From Natronobacterium texcoconense (GTDB lineage Archaea > Halobacteriota > Halobacteria > Halobacteriales > Natrialbaceae), in contig NZ_FNLC01000002.1 of assembly GCF_900104065.1 (NCBI RefSeq), positions 1 to 64,000 of the forward strand: a DNA stretch of 64,000 nucleotides, read 5' to 3'. Positions 1 through 7,585 of the stretch are shown in pieces. The position numbers and the translations under genes were made by a program. The notes beneath the pieces were generated by a model that saw only the letters and a program-made list of their open reading frames with translations, did no database searches and had not been told where the DNA came from. Within the stretch, counting starts at the first letter, position 1. Each line of letters starts with the position of its first letter.

Positions 1-90
1 CGTAGAAGACGAGTTCGATAGACTCGGGGTGTACGCGCCAAGGCAACGAGGCGTTGAGCCCGCGAGCACTAACAGATCGAGCCACACACT
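1..90 (+). rRNA. 23S ribosomal RNA, 3' end (partial)
   Basis: The first bases continue an rRNA gene from outside the window. The segment around 60-85 (gagcactaacagatcgagcc) matches the conserved 3' terminus of haloarchaeal 23S rRNA, and a 5S gene follows about 125 bases downstream on the same strand, the usual rrn order. The exact 3' end cannot be fixed by eye; about 85-95 is likely. Confidence 0.85.
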
Positions 91-174
91 CATACACTAC
101 ATCGCATTGGATCCGTGACGCGAGAACGGGTCCGGACGCAAACTGGACTACACGTACACTACGGTCACAGCCTA

Positions 175-215
175 CCGGCATTGGTATGATCGCGGTTCGA
201 TTCCGCGAGTCGGCG
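175..215 (+). promoter_or_regulatory. tRNA-like processing element before 5S rRNA
   Basis: Directly upstream of 5S lies a T-arm mimic: stem cgcgg (191-195), seven-base loop ttcgatt, stem ccgcg (203-207). A short acceptor-like helix pairs ccggc (175-179) with gtcgg (209-213). It is known that in Haloferax volcanii a tRNA-like structure in front of 5S is cleaved by tRNase Z to make the 5S 5' end. This element fits that role, with cleavage expected at about 214-216. It is not a complete tRNA: no anticodon arm can be formed. Confidence 0.75.
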
Positions 216-336
216 TTAGGCGGCCAGAGCGGCGGGGTTCCTCCCGTACCCATCCCGAACACGGAAGATAAGCCCGCCCGCGTATCGGTAACTACTGGAG
301 TGGGAGACCCTCTGGGAACGCCGATTCGCCGCCCCA
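216..336 (+). rRNA. rrf: 5S ribosomal RNA
   Basis: The stretch ttaggcggccagagcggcgg through the terminal cgccgcc is a clear haloarchaeal 5S sequence, with the conserved internal block cccgtacccatcccgaacac. The terminal helix pairs ggcggc near 219-224 with gccgcc near 329-334. It follows 23S on the same strand as the last recognisable member of the rrn operon. I found no tRNA-Cys downstream, which some haloarchaeal rrn operons carry. The ends are accurate to a few bases. Confidence 0.93.
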
Positions 337-738
337 TTCATACTCCATTTCAGTAATTGAGAGCCGCAGGTACCGTCGTGGTGCCTGTGGCTTTCTGTAT
401 TTATACACAGAAACAGTGACAACGCATCCACTGACGACAGATTCGTCTCATCGTCGAGGAAACGTATCGCCCGGAACACTAACGTCCAGCGTCATCCCGT
501 GGCGGCATGCCGCGTCGGCTGGCTAACCCTCGTGCCGGGCGGAGGAGCGACGAGCTCCTCGATCGGGTGGGCGAAGCCCACCGAGTTACTGTCGCGTGCC
601 CGGGTTCGCCGTACTGTCATCGCACCCGAATGGGTTTGCTCGGACGGGGACTAAAGGCACGCACTCCCTCTAGGAACGTACGCCGTTTAACCCTTTCAGT
701 GATCGTCGTTCGAATCTAATCCGCGCTCATTTCAGTAC
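337..738. other. Intergenic region with perfect hairpins, no gene seen
   Basis: About 400 bases between 5S and the Mn-catalase gene. Apart from the hairpin at 363-391 there are two perfect stem-loops: 542-548 with 554-560 (loop gacga) and 566-572 with 576-582 (loop gaa). A 12-base palindrome, gcggcatgccgc, lies near 503-514. Open frames here are basic and unlike neighbouring proteins. An untranslated RNA in 500-680 is possible, but I do not recognise it as SRP RNA or RNase P RNA because their hallmark motifs are absent. Confidence 0.5.
363..398 (+). terminator. Hairpin after 5S rRNA, possible transcript end
   Basis: Twelve base pairs form between 363-374 and 380-391 (two G-U pairs) around the loop gtcgt, followed by the T-rich stretch tttctgtattt. 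This could be the end or a processing site of the rrn transcript. Archaeal termination depends mostly on T-runs rather than hairpins, so the role is inferred. Confidence 0.4.
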
Positions 739-1572
739 TTACCGCTGATCGTCAGTCGGATCGTTGTACGTCTTCGGATCCGGTTCCGGAGCGACGACTT
801 CGCCATCACCCGGCTGTTCGGGCACGTACGAGAACTCGCCTCTGCTGTCCGGCGTATCACCCTGCGTCCAGGGGGCGTCTGGATCGGGCTGTGGTTCTCG
901 TCGGGTCGACATGAACGCGTAGTTGAACTCCTGGTTTTCTTCTTCCTGTGGGAAACTCGAGGGGATCGGCACTGGATCGTCGAGGGCTTCGAGCGCCTCG
1001 AGCCACTGGTTTTGATGCATCGTATCGCGGGCGATGAGATAGGAGAGCATTTCTCGCATGCCAGGGTCGTCGGTGAGTTCGTAGAGGCGTGTGGCCAGGA
1101 GTCGGCCAGTGGATTCGGCCATGACGTTGGCGTAGAGGTCGGCGGCGAGGTTGCCGGAGGCAACGATCTGGCCGGCATCGAAGGGAACGCCGTTGCTGTC
1201 GATCGGCATCGCGGATTGGCCGGAGGAAAGCAGGTGTCGTGGCGTCTGTCCGGTCATCGACGCGGCCATAGCTGCGTGTTCTCTGGCCTGTTCTGTCTCT
1301 TCTTGGAGTTCATCGGGTGCGCCACGGAGGTTTTCCGTCACGGCGGTCGCGAGCATCTCGATGTGGCCGAGTTCTTCGGTGGCGGTTTCGAGCAACAGGT
1401 TTCGAAATTCGCCGTATTCGGGTGGGAGTGCCCAGGCCTGGAACATGTACTGCATGGCGACCCTGATTTCGCCTTCCGCGCCGCCGATGGCTTGCTGAAG
1501 TAGTTTCGCGAAGTGGGGGTCTGGCTCTTCGACGGTAACGTCGTATTGCAGTTCCGGCTCGTGGAAGAACAT
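739..1572 (-). CDS. Manganese catalase family protein
   Basis: The 277-residue protein matches the non-haem dimanganese catalase family (ferritin-like four-helix bundle), which converts hydrogen peroxide to water and oxygen. The expected metal ligands line up in order: E35, E67 and H70 in TEELGHIEM, E153 in MAESTGRL and H186 in RDTMHQNQW. The last 70 residues are an acidic, proline-rich tail (PEPDPKTYNDP), usual in the family for subunit contacts. The ATG at 1570-1572 has an AT-rich box about 27 bases upstream (near 1600), fitting a leaderless transcript. It stands alone, so peroxide defence is the likely role. The family call is firm; activity is inferred. Confidence 0.92.
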   Translation of the reverse strand: MFFHEPELQYDVTVEEPDPHFAKLLQQAIGGAEGEIRVAMQYMFQAWALPPEYGEFRNLLLETATEELGHIEMLATAVTENLRGAPDELQEETEQAREHAAMAASMTGQTPRHLLSSGQSAMPIDSNGVPFDAGQIVASGNLAADLYANVMAESTGRLLATRLYELTDDPGMREMLSYLIARDTMHQNQWLEALEALDDPVPIPSSFPQEEENQEFNYAFMSTRREPQPDPDAPWTQGDTPDSRGEFSYVPEQPGDGEVVAPEPDPKTYNDPTDDQR

Positions 1573-1699
1573 CGGTAGTCTCTGCCTCGAGAACGGGAAT
1601 AATGGTGTTACTTGCGAATTCGCTACCGTCGGTTATCGTTGTGTTCCCAGGGCAAACGACTATATCCGGAGTGGTGGTCGAGAACGGCGGATCCGAGAC

Positions 1700-2131
1700 A
1701 TGCGAGAGAACGCGACGACACGGCGAACGATACTCAAGTACGGCGTTGCGTCGACGGGAGCGTTCGCTGGCGCGACGACTGGTGTGACAGCCACAGAATC
1801 GACGGCTTCGGACGAGCGACGGACCAACGAAATCGACCGGGCGGTGATGTTTTCCTACCAGTACGTACCGGGGGGTCGGTTTACGATCGAGGATGTACTG
1901 GAATGGCAGCCACGAAGCCTCGAGGGGGCCTACCGAACGTATACGATCACGTACGAGAACGCACCGTCGTATCGCGCGTATCTCTTCGTCGACGTGGACG
2001 ATGACCGAGAGAGTGAAACCGGGGGTCCGGAGTCAGGAACGACGCTTACCACTGGTCGGATTACGGGATCTCCACCCGAGACAAACAGAAGCTACGTTAC
2101 CGTCGACCTCGAGAAGCCAGCGATGGGGTGA
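1700..2131 (+). CDS. Tat-signal secreted protein of unknown function
   Basis: 143 residues. The N-terminus has a twin-arginine motif (TRRTILKYG, residues 7-15) followed by an alanine/glycine-rich stretch, the type of Tat signal haloarchaea use to export folded proteins. The mature part is acidic, with a TYTITYENAPSYRAYLFVDV segment that looks like beta strands. No cysteine lipobox is visible, so it is probably released or held by other means. A TATA-like box (actatatcc, near 1660-1668) precedes the ATG. I do not recognise the family. Confidence 0.7.
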   Translation: MRENATTRRTILKYGVASTGAFAGATTGVTATESTASDERRTNEIDRAVMFSYQYVPGGRFTIEDVLEWQPRSLEGAYRTYTITYENAPSYRAYLFVDVDDDRESETGGPESGTTLTTGRITGSPPETNRSYVTVDLEKPAMG

Positions 2132-2194
2132 GCATCGCGCGTGACGTGGTGGGGGATTTTCCCACTGAGCGTCGTAGGAGTACGAGGGTAACTC

Positions 2195-2389
2195 GTGGAC
2201 GAAAACGGAGAAAAGCGGCGTGCTCCGGTACAGTGTACGAACTGTGGAACGATCGGCATCGTTCGGATTTCGGCCGACGAAACGTACACGCCGATCGGTC
2301 AGTCGACGATCTGTGACTGTGACGGGGGGACGCTTCGCGTTCTCGACGAAGAGATAGACGATGGATTCCCCGACGAAACGGTTCGATAG
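2195..2389 (+). CDS. Small zinc-ribbon-like protein (64 aa)
   Basis: A short acidic protein with CTNC at residues 14-17 and CDC at about 41-43, a spacing consistent with a small zinc-binding knuckle. The start is a GTG preceded by gaggg seven bases upstream, a reasonable ribosome-binding site. Such very small zinc proteins are abundant in haloarchaea and mostly uncharacterised. It lies between a Tat-exported protein and the convergent lipid reductase gene. Function unknown. Confidence 0.6.
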   Translation: MDENGEKRRAPVQCTNCGTIGIVRISADETYTPIGQSTICDCDGGTLRVLDEEIDDGFPDETVR

Positions 2390-2434
2390 CGATTCCGACG
2401 TTGGTTCGTCGTCGAACTGACGGTGTTTTCCGAC

Positions 2435-3826
2435 TCAGTAGACGTAGTCGTCTTCCGCGAACTGGACGTAGCGACCGTTGCGGTAGGTGAATTTGCGCTT
2501 CTTGTAGCTCGCGAGGATCTTGGTCGCGTCGATGCCGGCGGAGTACTTGTTCGAGATCAGGGCGTTGTCGCCGCCGTTGCCTTGCATGTCGTTGACGACG
2601 CCGAAGGCCCAGTCCCAGTCGTCGGGTTCGTAGTCCTCGACGATGTCGGCGAAGGCGATGTTCCGGAGGAGTTCGTCGCCGATGGCGTCCTTCCAGACGT
2701 CGTTGTAGTTCTCGAGCGAGTCGGTTGCGGCGAGTCGGCCGGCGATCTTGCCCGAGCGGACGGCGACGTGATAGCCGCCCTCGTGGAATGCGGAGGTGGT
2801 CCCCATCGCGCCGCCGGCGACGGCGATGTTCGCGCCGACGGGCGAGTCGATTGGTCGCGTCGAGGAGATTGGATAGGTCTCGGTTCCCTTGGACTTGCCG
2901 CGATCCTCGACGATCGGGATGTCCTCCTCGATGTCGTATTCGTCGCCGTACTCGAGTTCGAGCAGTCGGCTGATGTACTCCGAACCCGACGGTAGCTGGT
3001 CGTCGTCGGGCCGGAGGAGTTTGTAGGAGTCGGGGTTCTCGACGTCGTCGAGGGTCATGCCGATAGGCATCGTCAGGCCGACGCGGGCGACCGTACCGTC
3101 GTTGGGGAAGACCCACGGGTACGCGGTCTCGCCGGGCATGTATCCCCACCAGAACTTGAGTCGATCCTCGAACTCCTCGAATAGCTCGGGAGGGAACTCC
3201 CGGTACTCCTGATAGGCGATGTGGTTTGCCTCGGGCGGCGAAAGGTGATCGGAGGCGCTTCGGCCCGGCGGCGTGAACTGGTCGAGCGCCTCGAGCGTGA
3301 TTCGGCGCTGGGGGCCGTCCGCGAGGACGACGTACTGGGCTTCGATCTGGTCGCCGTTCGAGAGCGTCAGCGTGTGGGTCGGACCCTTCGAGCTATCGGA
3401 CCGGAGGTCGGTCTCGAGATCCGAGACGCCGGTACCGACGCGCAGGTCGGCACCCGCGTCGACCGCGCGTTCGTGGAGCCAGTCGTCCATGCGCGCGCGG
3501 TGGAAGGTGTAGCCGAACTTCGGATACGCGGCGTCGATCCCGGTCGTCGTCATTTCGACGCTCGTCGAGGGGCCGATGAATTCGGTGGCCTCGAGTTCCC
3601 GGTGGATCACCTCGTCGGGGATCTCCTCGTAGTCGAAGTCCATGATATCGATCCAGTAGTCGAGCATCCCGGCGGCGTCGGTCGAGTCGGGACCGAGTTC
3701 TTCGCGGTCCTCTCGTGGGACCCCCTGTTCGAACAGGACCGTCTCGGCACCGTGAGACGCGGCTCGTTCGGCCGCAGAAGCACCCGCCGGACCGCCACCG
3801 ACGATCGCAACGTCGACGTGTTCCAT
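2435..3826 (-). CDS. Geranylgeranyl reductase family FAD-dependent oxidoreductase
   Basis: 463 residues. An N-terminal Rossmann motif (VAIVGGGPAGASAAE, residues 6-20) binds FAD. The body follows the geranylgeranyl reductase / digeranylgeranylglycerophospholipid reductase pattern, with PWVFPNDGTVARVGLTMPIG in the middle and NIAVAGGAMGTTSAFHEGGY as the second FAD-contact region. These enzymes saturate the isoprenoid chains of archaeal membrane lipids. Haloarchaea carry several paralogs, some acting on other isoprenoids such as menaquinone side chains, so the substrate is uncertain. A TATA-like gtttaatatag lies about 28 bases before the ATG. It is divergent from the dehydrogenase at 3982. Confidence 0.88.
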   Translation of the reverse strand: MEHVDVAIVGGGPAGASAAERAASHGAETVLFEQGVPREDREELGPDSTDAAGMLDYWIDIMDFDYEEIPDEVIHRELEATEFIGPSTSVEMTTTGIDAAYPKFGYTFHRARMDDWLHERAVDAGADLRVGTGVSDLETDLRSDSSKGPTHTLTLSNGDQIEAQYVVLADGPQRRITLEALDQFTPPGRSASDHLSPPEANHIAYQEYREFPPELFEEFEDRLKFWWGYMPGETAYPWVFPNDGTVARVGLTMPIGMTLDDVENPDSYKLLRPDDDQLPSGSEYISRLLELEYGDEYDIEEDIPIVEDRGKSKGTETYPISSTRPIDSPVGANIAVAGGAMGTTSAFHEGGYHVAVRSGKIAGRLAATDSLENYNDVWKDAIGDELLRNIAFADIVEDYEPDDWDWAFGVVNDMQGNGGDNALISNKYSAGIDATKILASYKKRKFTYRNGRYVQFAEDDYVY

Positions 3827-3981
3827 ACTCCGTTGGGAGTCCTCGGGCTATATTAAACTGCGTGAAATTCGTGGCCGATGGGGTAACGTGGAATCCGTGT
3901 CTCGATTTCCGGGACGAGGGCACGGAGGAGGTCGAACGGCGAGGACGAACCGTTTTGATCGTTCCGTCCGAGTGGACTCAC

Positions 3982-4971
3982 ATGGTCGAACGTGAGTCCG
4001 ACGACAGTACCGAACCGGCGGACGTCCTCGTCCTCCGGAAGGGAACACACGGCGTGCCGATCGAACGGTATGCCGACGCGCTTCGCGACCGGCTTCCAGA
4101 CCTGACCGTCCGTCTCGCACGGACGCCGGCGGCCGAACGCGAACTGATCCGGGACGCCGAGTTCGTCACGGGCATGGCTCTCGAGGAGGACCGCCTCGAG
4201 CGCGCCGAGAACCTCGAGGTGTTCGCGTGTGCCTACGCGGGGACGGGCCACCTGCCGATGGATCGACTCGAGCAGCAGGGAGTGGCGGTAACGAACGCGT
4301 CGGGCGTCCACGGCCCGAACATCGGCGAACACGTCCTGGGATCGATCCTCCGATTTACCCGACGGTTCCACGTCGGCGATCGTAGACAGCGCCGACGGGA
4401 GTGGCGACACTACCAGGCCCACGAACTCCAGGGGTCGACGGTGACGGTCGTCGGTCTCGGCGCGATCGGCGAGGCCGTCTGTGAGCGACTCGAGCCGTTC
4501 GGCGTGGAGACGATCGGCGTCCGCTACTCGCCGGAGAAGGGCGGGCCGACGGACGAGGTCGTCGGCTTCGAACCGGATCCGTTCCACGAGGCACTCGCCA
4601 GGACCGACTACCTCGTGCTCGCGTGTCCGCTGACGGAGACGACGCGCGGACTGGTCGATCGCGACGCCCTGGTGACGCTGGATCCCGGTGCCGTTCTGGT
4701 CAACGTCGCCCGCGGACCAGTGGTCGACACCGACGCGCTCGTCGACGCGGTGCGCTCGAACTGGATTCGCGGGGCGGCACTCGACGTCACGGATCCCGAA
4801 CCGTTACCGGAAGAGCATCCACTCTGGAATTTCGAGAACGTCCGTATCACGCCTCACAACTCCGGCCACACGCCGAAATACTACGAGCGACTCGCCGACA
4901 TCGTGGCGGAAAACGCTCGCCGCTTCTACGAAGATTCTGGCGTAGAACTCGAGAATAGAGTCGATTTCTGA
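3982..4971 (+). CDS. D-2-hydroxyacid dehydrogenase (NAD-dependent)
   Basis: 329 residues from the ATG at 3982; the frame is open upstream, but residues before it do not match the family. A TATA-like gttttgatcg lies about 26 bases before this ATG, supporting a leaderless start. The nucleotide-binding GLGAIG is at 158-163, and the catalytic triad of the family is R244 (NVARG), E273 (DPEPLPE) and H292 (ITPHNSGHT). The enzyme interconverts a 2-keto acid and a D-2-hydroxy acid; the substrate cannot be read from the sequence. The stop codon touches the palindromic element at 4971-5052, and the next gene is convergent. Confidence 0.9.
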   Translation: MVERESDDSTEPADVLVLRKGTHGVPIERYADALRDRLPDLTVRLARTPAAERELIRDAEFVTGMALEEDRLERAENLEVFACAYAGTGHLPMDRLEQQGVAVTNASGVHGPNIGEHVLGSILRFTRRFHVGDRRQRRREWRHYQAHELQGSTVTVVGLGAIGEAVCERLEPFGVETIGVRYSPEKGGPTDEVVGFEPDPFHEALARTDYLVLACPLTETTRGLVDRDALVTLDPGAVLVNVARGPVVDTDALVDAVRSNWIRGAALDVTDPEPLPEEHPLWNFENVRITPHNSGHTPKYYERLADIVAENARRFYEDSGVELENRVDF

Positions 4972-5052
4972 TACGGATTGCTGTAACGATGTACCGGCGC
5001 AACCGCCGCCTGGATCGTGGTTGCGCCGGAAATGACTTACAGTAAACCGTAT
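4971..5052. repeat. Palindromic intergenic element, copy A
   Basis: Nested inverted repeats sit between two convergent genes: atacgg/ccgtat outside, ctgtaa (4981-4986)/ttacag (5037-5042), and an 11-bp inner stem ccggcgcaacc (4994-5004)/ggttgcgccgg (5019-5029). A closely related copy follows another stop codon at 61997-62069. It could act as a bidirectional transcript end or be a small dispersed repeat. Confidence 0.75.
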
Positions 5053-5059
5053 GAATCGA

Positions 5060-5449
5060 TCAGGCCGCTGCGTTCTGCTCGGCGAGCAGGGCCATCCCTT
5101 CCCCGGTGACCGTAACGGTGTTCGCGTCGGTGTTGAAGGTGACGGCGTCGGCCGCTGCCAGGCGGGGGACGTGATCGTGTCGCAGCGAGATGTGGATACG
5201 GCGGTGGGCACCGAGCAGCGCGTCGCCGTACTCTGCGAGTTTGCCCCTGTCTTCCGTTCGCTCCTCGAACGCCACGTGGTCCGCGAGGTCCGAGAGCGAA
5301 ACGGCCTCCCCGTCGTCCTGCTCCGCGAGATATCGAAGCACCGTCCGGCGGCGGTCGTTGTCCAGCACGCCGGCGGCCGGGCCGCTTTCGTCGGCGGCCG
5401 TCGAGGATGTGGTCGACAGGGATTCCGGTTCGGAAGTGACTGGGATCAT
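5060..5449 (-). CDS. DUF7344-like winged-helix regulator
   Basis: 129 residues. The pattern VLDNDRRRTVLRYLAE, then SDLADHVA, then HISLRHDHVPRLAAADAV, is typical of the haloarchaeal winged-helix family annotated as DUF7344, presumed DNA-binding regulators. The C-terminal stretch FNTDANTVTVTGEG forms the wing-like end. A GGAG about four bases before the ATG (cggagagt) is a plausible ribosome-binding site. It is convergent with the dehydrogenase. Targets are unknown. A second member of this family is at 48327-48692. Confidence 0.75.
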   Translation of the reverse strand: MIPVTSEPESLSTTSSTAADESGPAAGVLDNDRRRTVLRYLAEQDDGEAVSLSDLADHVAFEERTEDRGKLAEYGDALLGAHRRIHISLRHDHVPRLAAADAVTFNTDANTVTVTGEGMALLAEQNAAA

Positions 5450-5571
5450 ACTCTCCGTTAGAAGTAGACGCAGTTGTACCCGCTGCCAAACTGTGCAGGT
5501 AAACCAGTCACTCGCGTGAAATCTCGGATGATCGTAATCGAACGATAGGGAAGCCGAAAAGCAGCGACGGG

Positions 5572-6606
5572 TTAGATGTAGCCGTTCTCGAGCAACAACT
5601 CGCCGTTCAACACGCTCGCACCGGCGGCACCGCGGATCGTGTTGTGGGCGAGACAGTTGTACTGCAGGCCGAACGGCGTCTCCTGGAGTCCGCCGGCCGC
5701 GATAGCCATCCCGTCGCCAAGCGTGCGGTCCATCCGTGGCTGTGGTCGGTCGGGCGCATCGAAGACGTGGATGAGCGGGTCCGGCGAGGAGCGAAGGTCG
5801 AGCGAGGGGTACGACTCCATCGCGCCGGCGGCCTCCGCGATGGAGACGTCCTCTTCGGTCTCCACCCAGACGTTCTCGAGGTGGCCGTCGATCGTCGGGA
5901 TCCGGTTACAGGACGCGGAGACGGACATCTCGTCGTGGGTGAGTTCGGCACCGTCGAACTCGCCGAGCAGTTTCCGGGACTCGGTCTCGAGTTTGTCTTC
6001 TTCGCTGCCGATGTGGGGGATAGCGTTGTCGATGATCTCCATCGAGGAAACGCCGTCGTAGCCCGCGCCGGAGACGGCCTGCAGCGTCGCGACGTGGACC
6101 TTCTCGATGCCGTACTCTGCGAGTGCGGCCAGCGTCGGGACGAAGGTGATCGTCGAGCAGTTGGGGTTCTTGACGAGCGCGCCGTCCCAGCCTCGCTCGT
6201 CGCGCTGGACCTCGAGCAGGTCGAGGTGGTCGGCGTTGACCTCTGGAATCACGAGCGGAACGTCGTCGGCCATCCGCGCGTTCGAGGAGTTCGACGAGAC
6301 GACGTAGCCAGCCTCACAGAATCCGGGTTCGACCGCCGCGCCGACGCTCGAGGGGAGCGACGAGAAAAGCAGGCCGACGTCGTCCGGTACCTCGTCGGGG
6401 TCGGTCGCGGTGACGGTCATCTCCGCGACGTCGTCTGGTATCGGGCTGTCGACGCGCCACTTCGCTGCCTGTCTGTACGTCTTGCCCTCACTGGATTCGC
6501 TCGCCGTTAGAGCGGCGATTTCGAACTCCGGATGCGGGTCGAGAAGCTGAATGAGTCGTTGTCCGACGGCACCGGTTGCGCCGAGTACGCCTACACGTGC
6601 TGCCAT
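5572..6606 (-). CDS. asd: Aspartate-semialdehyde dehydrogenase
   Basis: 344 residues from the ATG at 6604-6606 (MAARVGVLGATGAVGQ); the open frame extends 22 codons further upstream without family similarity. It makes L-aspartate-4-semialdehyde from aspartyl phosphate with NADPH, the branch point to threonine, methionine and lysine. The NADP-binding GATGAVGQ is at 9-16, and the catalytic cysteine is C150 in KNPNCST. The gene lies near rps17e, a neighbourhood I recall from other haloarchaea, although a small membrane-protein gene intervenes on the other strand. Confidence 0.95.
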   Translation of the reverse strand: MAARVGVLGATGAVGQRLIQLLDPHPEFEIAALTASESSEGKTYRQAAKWRVDSPIPDDVAEMTVTATDPDEVPDDVGLLFSSLPSSVGAAVEPGFCEAGYVVSSNSSNARMADDVPLVIPEVNADHLDLLEVQRDERGWDGALVKNPNCSTITFVPTLAALAEYGIEKVHVATLQAVSGAGYDGVSSMEIIDNAIPHIGSEEDKLETESRKLLGEFDGAELTHDEMSVSASCNRIPTIDGHLENVWVETEEDVSIAEAAGAMESYPSLDLRSSPDPLIHVFDAPDRPQPRMDRTLGDGMAIAAGGLQETPFGLQYNCLAHNTIRGAAGASVLNGELLLENGYI

Positions 6607-6789
6607 TTTCCGTCCCTCGGAGTTGTGTCCGCAAAACGGTTTGGGTTTCCGACTCACACCTGACAGTGACACGATGAGACATTGGCGGAGCCGCGCATAG
6701 AAGAAATTAAGAAATCAGAGTGAAATCTAGCGACCGATGCAACGACAACAGCAACTCGAGACGAACGGCCGTCGGCCTGGGTGGTCGCG

Positions 6790-7053
6790 ATGACGAACGC
6801 GACTGCGAACTCGAACGAGAACGACACCGACCTGTTCGATACGCGGTTCAGTATCGGTGCCGCCGTCGTGTCGGCGATTTCGTTCGTCCTCGCACTCCTC
6901 TTCATCTGGACGGGGTTCCAGGAGGCGGAACTCCTGATCGTCGGAACCGAACTGACCCTCGTCTCCGGGCTGGCCGGGATGATGCTTCTCTTGCTCGTCT
7001 CCGTGACGTCGCTGTTCGCTGCGCTCTACATGGAGCCCGGATTCGACCACTGA
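6790..7053 (+). CDS. Small two-helix membrane protein
   Basis: 87 residues with two strongly hydrophobic segments (about 23-42 and 48-77), a short polar N-terminus and the end YMEPGFDH. The ATG at 6790 is preferred to an in-frame GTG nine bases upstream. An AT-rich box (gaaattaagaaat) is near 6703-6715. It sits on the plus strand between asd and rps17e. No family recognised; it resembles small conserved haloarchaeal membrane proteins. Confidence 0.65.
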   Translation: MTNATANSNENDTDLFDTRFSIGAAVVSAISFVLALLFIWTGFQEAELLIVGTELTLVSGLAGMMLLLLVSVTSLFAALYMEPGFDH

Positions 7054-7123
7054 CCGATCGTTTTCGACTCGCTTTCGATGCCCGTCGCTCGTCAGGCTGT
7101 GAACTCGAGACAGAAGAACCGTC

Positions 7124-7315
7124 TTAGGCAGGGACCTGAGCGCTTTTCTTCCGCGTGACGTAGCCCGCGATGCGGTTGCGGACGCCCTTCGATTCGACGT
7201 TGGTGAGCTTTGTGACGCTGTCTTTGTTCTGTTCGAAGTCGGTCGTGAACGCGTCCGGGTACCGCTCCAGGAGGAGGTTCCCGGTCTTCTTGACGTAGGC
7301 CGGTTTGATTGCCAT
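7124..7315 (-). CDS. rps17e: 30S ribosomal protein S17e
   Basis: 63 residues, the normal length for archaeal S17e: [20 protein letters not shown], then [20 protein letters not shown], then [12 protein letters not shown]. The frame stays open for 62 codons upstream, but those residues have no S17e counterpart. The ATG at 7313-7315 has a TATA-like ggattaagag about 26-30 bases upstream and no Shine-Dalgarno sequence, so a leaderless mRNA is likely. It is part of the small ribosomal subunit. Confidence 0.96.
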   Translation of the reverse strand: MAIKPAYVKKTGNLLLERYPDAFTTDFEQNKDSVTKLTNVESKGVRNRIAGYVTRKKSAQVPA

Positions 7316-7585
7316 GTAGGGGGGTTCCGTCCAGAGGCTCTTAATCCCTTTCTCTTCGGTCGTCGACAGTGCAAGGGTTCGGTCCTCGACGGTGATCAGC
7401 CCATCGTATTTCCTGTTGCATGCCGATACGGTGTATTTAGTCTGTTCTGTGGGTACCGCAACCGGTCCGATTCTACCCGTCGTGTCGTCGCTGTTTGCCA
7501 TTCTTCGATACGATATCGCTTTGCAGTCGTTGAGGAATGTATTAGATCAGTGAATTTAAATAATATAACTAAGCTAAGCAGTTCT

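Noticed and set aside
191-207. T-arm-like sequence taken as a separate tRNA gene
   Set aside because: Only an acceptor-like helix and a T-arm form. It is better explained as the known tRNA-like processing signal before 5S rRNA.
2097-3149. Long arginine-rich frame overlapping the geranylgeranyl reductase gene on the same strand
   Set aside because: A shadow frame produced by the high G+C codon pattern; the reductase frame has clear FAD motifs and acidic composition.
7316-7501. Upstream extension of the S17e frame (62 codons)
   Set aside because: Ribosomal protein S17e has the standard length from the ATG at 7315, and a TATA-like box lies in this stretch, so it is promoter rather than coding.
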